Shown one piece after another: positions 59,965-64,000 of a DNA stretch of 64,000 nucleotides. A model generated the notes under the pieces. That model saw nothing but the letters and a program-made list of their open reading frames with translations. It was not told the origin of the DNA and made no database searches. This DNA comes from Galbibacter mesophilus (GTDB lineage Bacteria; Bacteroidota; Bacteroidia; Flavobacteriales; Flavobacteriaceae). Numbering within the stretch: position 1 is the stretch's first letter; every line of letters begins with the position of its first letter. A program made the position numbers and the translations under genes. The stretch is taken from positions 1,240,001 to 1,304,000 of the forward strand of contig NZ_JAMQVC010000001.1 in assembly GCF_023721415.1 (NCBI RefSeq), in the 5' to 3' direction.

Positions 59965-61317
59965 ATGAACGCAATGGAGCAAAAAATTGAAGCATTTATG
60001 GACGAAGTTAAACTTCGTAATGCTCATGAACCAGAATTTCTTCAAGCTGTACAAGAGGTAGCAGAAACCGTACTTCCGTACATCGCACAGCACGAAATTT
60101 ACAATGGTAAAAATATATTACTCCGGATGGTAGAGCCAGAACGCGCTATCATGTTTCGTGTGCCATGGGTAGACGATAAAGGAGAGATACACGTGAACCG
60201 AGGATACCGAATCCAAATGAGCTCTGTAATTGGGCCTTATAAGGGCGGACTTCGTTTCCACCCGACAGTTAATATGAGTATTCTAAAGTTCTTGGCTTTC
60301 GAGCAAGTCTTTAAAAACAGTTTAACAACGCTTCCAATGGGAGGTGGTAAAGGAGGATCGGATTTTGATCCGAAAGGAAAATCAGATGATGAAATTATGC
60401 GTTTTTGCCATAGTTTCATGTCAGAACTCTTCCGTCATATTGGTCCGAATACCGATGTTCCTGCAGGGGATATTGGTGTAGGTAGCCGTGAAATTGGTTT
60501 GCTTTTCGGAATGTACCGAAAAATAAAAAATGAATTCACTGGGGTTCTAACAGGAAAAGGACTTTCTTGGGGAGGGTCGTTAATTCGTCCTGAAGCTACT
60601 GGATATGGAAATGTGTATTTCGCGCAAAACATGTTGGAGCGCAAAGGCGATAGTTTCAATGGTAAAGTAGTTACCGTTTCCGGTTCTGGAAACGTAGCGC
60701 AATATGCTACTGAAAAAGCTACGCAATTAGGTGCTAAAGTGGTAACCCTGTCAGATTCTTCTGGAACTATTTACGATAAGGAAGGAATTGATGAGGAGAA
60801 ATTAAAGCACGTAATGCATATTAAAAATGAAAAGCGTGGTAGAATTTCAGAATACCTTGAAAAATATCCAAATGCTGAATATTTTGATGGCAAAACTCCA
60901 TGGCACATTCCGTGTGATATAGCATTACCTTGTGCGACACAAAACGAATTGGATAAAGACAATGCTAAGGAATTAGTAGATAATGGTTGTATTTGTGTAA
61001 GTGAAGGAGCGAATATGCCTTGTACACCTGGAGCAATTGCTGTTTTCCATGAAGCAAAAATATTGTTCGCACCAGGAAAGGCTTCCAATGCTGGAGGTGT
61101 TGCAACATCCGGATTGGAAATGGCACAGAACTCACTTCGTTACAGCTGGACAAGAGAAGAAGTGGATGATAAATTAAAAGGAATCATGAAGAGTATTCAT
61201 AATGCTTGTATTGAGCACGGTGAAGACGAAGATGGATATATAAATTACGTTCGTGGTGCAAATATTGCAGGTTTCGTAAAAGTAGCCGATGCAATGTTGG
61301 CGCAGGGTGTAGTTTAA
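59965..61317 (+). CDS. gdhA: NADP-specific glutamate dehydrogenase
   Basis: A 450-residue enzyme of the hexameric type. Substrate and catalytic marks include RGYRIQMSSVIGPYKGGLRFHP, LPMGGGKGGSDFDPKGKSD, PAGDIGVGSREIGLLFG, and the Rossmann part VTVSGSGNVAQYATEKATQLG. The tail is SLRYSWTREEVDDKLKGIMKSIH. It makes glutamate from 2-oxoglutarate and ammonia. A start at 59974 is a possible alternative. A strong terminator follows. Confidence 0.97.
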   Translation: MNAMEQKIEAFMDEVKLRNAHEPEFLQAVQEVAETVLPYIAQHEIYNGKNILLRMVEPERAIMFRVPWVDDKGEIHVNRGYRIQMSSVIGPYKGGLRFHPTVNMSILKFLAFEQVFKNSLTTLPMGGGKGGSDFDPKGKSDDEIMRFCHSFMSELFRHIGPNTDVPAGDIGVGSREIGLLFGMYRKIKNEFTGVLTGKGLSWGGSLIRPEATGYGNVYFAQNMLERKGDSFNGKVVTVSGSGNVAQYATEKATQLGAKVVTLSDSSGTIYDKEGIDEEKLKHVMHIKNEKRGRISEYLEKYPNAEYFDGKTPWHIPCDIALPCATQNELDKDNAKELVDNGCICVSEGANMPCTPGAIAVFHEAKILFAPGKASNAGGVATSGLEMAQNSLRYSWTREEVDDKLKGIMKSIHNACIEHGEDEDGYINYVRGANIAGFVKVADAMLAQGVV

Positions 61318-61335
61318 AATAACCCAAAGCATACT

Positions 61336-61374
61336 AAAACACCCCAAGAAATTTCAAATTTCTTGGGGTGTTTT
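61336..61374. terminator. Bidirectional terminator between gdhA and the MFS gene
   Basis: AAAACACCCCAAGAAAT pairs perfectly with ATTTCTTGGGGTGTTTT around a 5-nt loop. It sits between two convergent genes. Confidence 0.95.
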
Positions 61375-61398
61375 CATTTTTTAAAAGACATTATCAAT

Positions 61399-62583
61399 TT
61401 AATCGCCCTGCACTAGAGGTGTTTTGTATTTTTTACGCATGTAAATATTCAGTCCAAGAAAGGCGACAATCAATATTGCTGGTAATATGGACATGGTTCG
61501 CAAAGCTTCCGTAGCATTAGCGGTATCCATTAAGCGCCCCATTATTGGCAATACTAAAGATACAGATAACATTCCGGCACCTCCCATAACCGAAAGGCCT
61601 AGCGCTCCCGTTTCAGGAAGGTATTCAGCAACAAATCCAATCATGGTCGGCCAGAAGAAAGTTACGCCAATAGCGAATACCCCTGCAGCAACAAAAGTAA
61701 ATCCGTCTGATGTAATTGTCAAAAGCCAAAGGCCGATAAAGGTAAAAATGGCTGAAAACAACAACATACCTGCCGGTTGTAATTTATGGATTACTTGTCC
61801 AGCAAAAGCACGACCAAGAGCCATAATCCCGTTTATAAAGGCTAAAACCAATAGCGGATAAGCGACTGAGTTATGTAATAGAGATTCTATGCGTTGTGTG
61901 GTTCCAAGTTCAGAAGCGGCAGTCATTAACATGCAGATTACCATAAATATAAAAAGTGGTTTTCCTAAATTCTTAACCATATCTCCGAAAGAAACCCCCA
62001 TTTGTACCCTTTCGGTAACAGGAAATTTTTTACCCCAAAAGATAAGTCCGTAAATAATTAAAGGAACATAAAGTAGACCTACCATAATCTGCCATCCTAG
62101 TCCCATTACATCCATAACGAGCCATCCCATTAAAGCACCGATAACGATACCTCCAGGGAACCAAACGTGAAATCGGTTAAGCATTTTGGTCTTTTTGTTT
62201 GGAAACATAGAGGCTACCATAGGATTGAACGCCGCTTCCACCATTCCATTTCCGATTCCTACAAAAAGTGTTGCGATAAAAAGCGAATTCATATCGTAGG
62301 CCAAAATAGTTAGAGTAATACCAATAGCGTGCGTTATAAAAGCAATCCAAGCAATTTTCTTAATTCCCAGTCGGTCTACCAGTGGCCCCCCGAAAATCAT
62401 GGCAAGGGTAAAGCCCCAAAATGCAGGCGCAAAGGCAGTTCCTATTTGTTCTAAATTAAGTCCAACGCCATCTGGGCCAAAAACCAATTCCAGTTTTGCC
62501 CTAATTGCAAATGTCATTGAGGTTACCACCAAGGCTATGCAGGAGCCAATAAATAATTTTTGCTTGTTTATGTTTTCTTCCAT
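61399..62583 (-). CDS. Major facilitator superfamily transporter
   Basis: A 394-residue protein with about 12 membrane helices in two halves. The MFS loop signature follows helix 2 (GGPLVDRLGIKK, residues about 65-76). A repeated pattern IGNGMVEAAFNPMVASMFPNKKTKMLNRFHVWFPGG and INGIMALGRAFAGQVI recalls the sugar-type (FucP/NanT-adjacent) branch common in Bacteroidota, but the substrate is not known. It is convergent with gdhA across a shared terminator and monocistronic. Confidence 0.88.
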   Translation of the reverse strand: MEENINKQKLFIGSCIALVVTSMTFAIRAKLELVFGPDGVGLNLEQIGTAFAPAFWGFTLAMIFGGPLVDRLGIKKIAWIAFITHAIGITLTILAYDMNSLFIATLFVGIGNGMVEAAFNPMVASMFPNKKTKMLNRFHVWFPGGIVIGALMGWLVMDVMGLGWQIMVGLLYVPLIIYGLIFWGKKFPVTERVQMGVSFGDMVKNLGKPLFIFMVICMLMTAASELGTTQRIESLLHNSVAYPLLVLAFINGIMALGRAFAGQVIHKLQPAGMLLFSAIFTFIGLWLLTITSDGFTFVAAGVFAIGVTFFWPTMIGFVAEYLPETGALGLSVMGGAGMLSVSLVLPIMGRLMDTANATEALRTMSILPAILIVAFLGLNIYMRKKYKTPLVQGD

Positions 62584-63037
62584 CGTTTAGTGTAGTTTTG
62601 GTTATTCGTATTTTAGATTGCTCGAAATATCGCCGTAATTTATAATGTATTCTGAAAAATACGGCGAAAACTTTTGCAAAATAGTAAATATTTATAAATA
62701 ATAGTCATATTGACTTTTTGATTCTGATTTTGTTTGAAAAGTTTTAGCACATATATTGTTAATTTATGAAGCTCTGGTTTAAAATAGCATTGAAATTAGC
62801 TACTAAAAAACTCCTTATCCCCAGAATAGTAATCAAAAGCTCCGAAAACAGGAGCGTAGGCACGGAGCGACGCGGAGTTTTGATTACGGTTTTTCGACTT
62901 AATGGTCGAAAAAATTCCTTGGATAAGGCGCCCTTTTCTTTGTTTCGTTTCTTTTGGGCGAGCAAAAGAAATGAAAGGATATTATACAAATTCACAACAA
63001 CAATATTCATAAGCACAAATTTAAACTAGAGCAATTT
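62584..63037. other. 454-bp gap with a cluster of hairpins before recO
   Basis: Between the MFS gene and recO. It contains inverted repeats 62829-62844 against 62873-62887 (GTAATCAAAAGCTCCG and its near complement), CTCC/GGAG inside, and TTTTTCGAC against GTCGAAAAA (62890-62913). Open frames exist on both strands (62759-63016 and 62766-63029) but mirror each other and lack a coding look. The GC-richer block at 62840-62880 differs from the AT-rich flanks, as in interspersed palindromic elements. Confidence 0.6.
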
Positions 63038-63754
63038 ATGATTGTAACAACCAAAGCCATAGTATTATCTGCTCTAAGGTACGGGGATACAAGTTTAATT
63101 GTACGTCTGTTCAGTGAGAGTGATGGAGTGAAATCCTATATGCTAAAAGGAGTGCTTGCATCTAAAAAAGGAAAAATTAAGAAAGGATACTTTCAGCCGT
63201 TAACGCAACTGGAAGTAGTTGCCAACCATAAAAACAAAGGTACTTTGGAGAGTTTGAGGGATGTTAAATTGACAACTTCTTACGAAACTTTGCAAACCGA
63301 TGTACTTAAAAGCTCCATGGCCTTGTTCTTATCAGAAATGTTGGTGGTTTCGCTTCAGGAGGAGGAAGAGAATAAGCCGCTTTTTAATTTTCTTAGCTAT
63401 TCTTTTGATTGGTTGGATAGGTCGGAAGAAATAGCCAATTTTCATATTTCGTTTTTAGTGCAGCTCACACAATACTTGGGTTTTTACCCCGATGATTCCA
63501 ATATTAATCTTCCTTATTTTGATTTAACTGAAGGCGAATTTGTGCCAACACTTTACAATGAAGTCATGGAAGGAGCACCCTTATTGGCTTTTAAGCAGCT
63601 TTTAAATGCAGATTTTGATGCTTCAAAAGAAGTTAAGATGAATAGACAAACGAGAGCCGCTTTATTAAATCATTTGATTCGTTTTTATCAACTTCATTTA
63701 AACGATTTTAAAAAGCCGAGATCACTTGAAATACTTCAGCAGGTATTTGGCTGA
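63038..63754 (+). CDS. recO: DNA repair protein RecO
   Basis: A 238-residue protein. It has the RecO N-terminal OB fold (MIVTTKAIVLSALRYGDTSLIVRLFSESDGVKSYMLKGVLASKKGKIKKGYFQPLTQLEVVANH) and a helical C-terminal part (FLSEMLVVSLQEEEENKPLFNFLSYSFDWLD, HISFLVQLTQYLGFYPD). It loads RecA at gaps together with RecR. No zinc-cysteine set is present, which is usual for this phylum. It is the last gene in the window; the remaining 246 bp hold no gene I can support. Confidence 0.95.
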   Translation: MIVTTKAIVLSALRYGDTSLIVRLFSESDGVKSYMLKGVLASKKGKIKKGYFQPLTQLEVVANHKNKGTLESLRDVKLTTSYETLQTDVLKSSMALFLSEMLVVSLQEEEENKPLFNFLSYSFDWLDRSEEIANFHISFLVQLTQYLGFYPDDSNINLPYFDLTEGEFVPTLYNEVMEGAPLLAFKQLLNADFDASKEVKMNRQTRAALLNHLIRFYQLHLNDFKKPRSLEILQQVFG

Positions 63755-64000
63755 TTTCTCCTTTTTCTTCCGAAGAAATGTATGCTCTAGTCTAGATAAA
63801 GATTAAAGCTATTCATGATTAAAAATCTTATCGCCACATGAAATCTCTTCTTTTTTCATGTAGTAAAGCAGTCTTGAATCTTTTGCCGAACAGTGTGTTA
63901 AAATAGTGTAAGTGTAAAGCTTACCTTATATTACCATTATATTGCGGTGAAATCTGTTTTATTGCGGCGCTTTTAATTATTATGAGGTATGTCAATTCAC
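63755..64000. other. Terminal intergenic stretch, nothing recognised
   Basis: AT-rich, 246 bp after recO, with no ORF over 60 codons, no tRNA shape and no clear terminator. It may carry the upstream region of a gene beyond the window. Confidence 0.5.

Noticed and set aside
62759-63029. Two overlapping ORFs on opposite strands
   Set aside because: They mirror one another across an inverted-repeat block and have no recognisable domain.
1-64000. tRNA or rRNA genes
   Set aside because: No cloverleaf-like sequence with a GGTTCRA arm and CCA-end shape was found in the intergenic spaces by eye; a tRNAscan run would settle it.

Overview
The window is a low-GC chromosomal segment from a marine-type member of the Bacteroidota, very probably Flavobacteriaceae. 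The evidence is a SusC/SusD pair, a type IX secretion sorting domain, several TonB-dependent receptors, many 'MKK..SC' lipoproteins, and repeated promoter-like TAnnTTTG boxes (the -7 element of this phylum). The genus cannot be fixed from the sequence. No rRNA, tRNA, CRISPR array, phage or insertion sequence was recognised.

Layout. 1-952: end of a TonB-dependent receptor and a periplasmic thioredoxin-like protein. 1053-13159: a polysaccharide utilisation locus (PUL) for a uronic-acid polymer. The leftward arm is SusC, SusD, a GH88 unsaturated glucuronyl hydrolase and a secreted multidomain lyase-like enzyme. In the centre is a LacI-type regulator, and the rightward arm is KduI, KduD and a DUF4861 protein. 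A shared palindrome centred on CAATCGATTG lies in front of susC and in the lacI-kduI gap and is the likely operator. The lyase would cut the polymer outside, SusCD would import oligomers, GH88 would release the unsaturated uronate, and KduI/KduD would carry it towards 2-keto-3-deoxygluconate; no KDG kinase or aldolase is present here.

13156-28000: mostly housekeeping genes (LLM oxidoreductase, large zinc metalloprotease lipoprotein, FAD/NAD(P)-binding protein, tRNA adenosine deaminase-like protein, cold shock protein, ClC channel between 188-bp direct repeats, AspS, a MORN-type protein, YicC, Gmk, NadD, Kbp).

28300-32740: the most unusual part. It holds gpsA and glpD separated by a segment bounded by a 99-bp duplication of the gpsA 3' end. 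A duplicated upstream region lies in front of glpD and of a tiny membrane-protein ORF. Next to these is an indel-free tandem array of about 21 units of exactly 21 bp, open as a heptapeptide-repeat frame.

32754-42187: an apparent leftward operon of isoaspartyl peptidase, a small membrane protein, a thioester-containing alpha-2-macroglobulin lipoprotein and overlapping pbpC. 42334-49714: CAP lipoprotein, 3-hydroxyanthranilate dioxygenase, a PepSY/TonB-receptor pair likely for iron-siderophore use, an ALDH7-type dehydrogenase and an acyl-ACP desaturase. 50033-63754: OmpA-like and membrane-anchored HhH proteins, phosphatase, sugar kinase, Schlafen/AlbA_2 protein, SDR, ArsC-like plus EamA transporter, DinB-like, a DUF3298-type lipoprotein, a cystathionine gamma-synthase family enzyme, glutamate dehydrogenase, MFS transporter and RecO.

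All functional calls rest on reading the translated sequences and motifs by eye; no database search was run.
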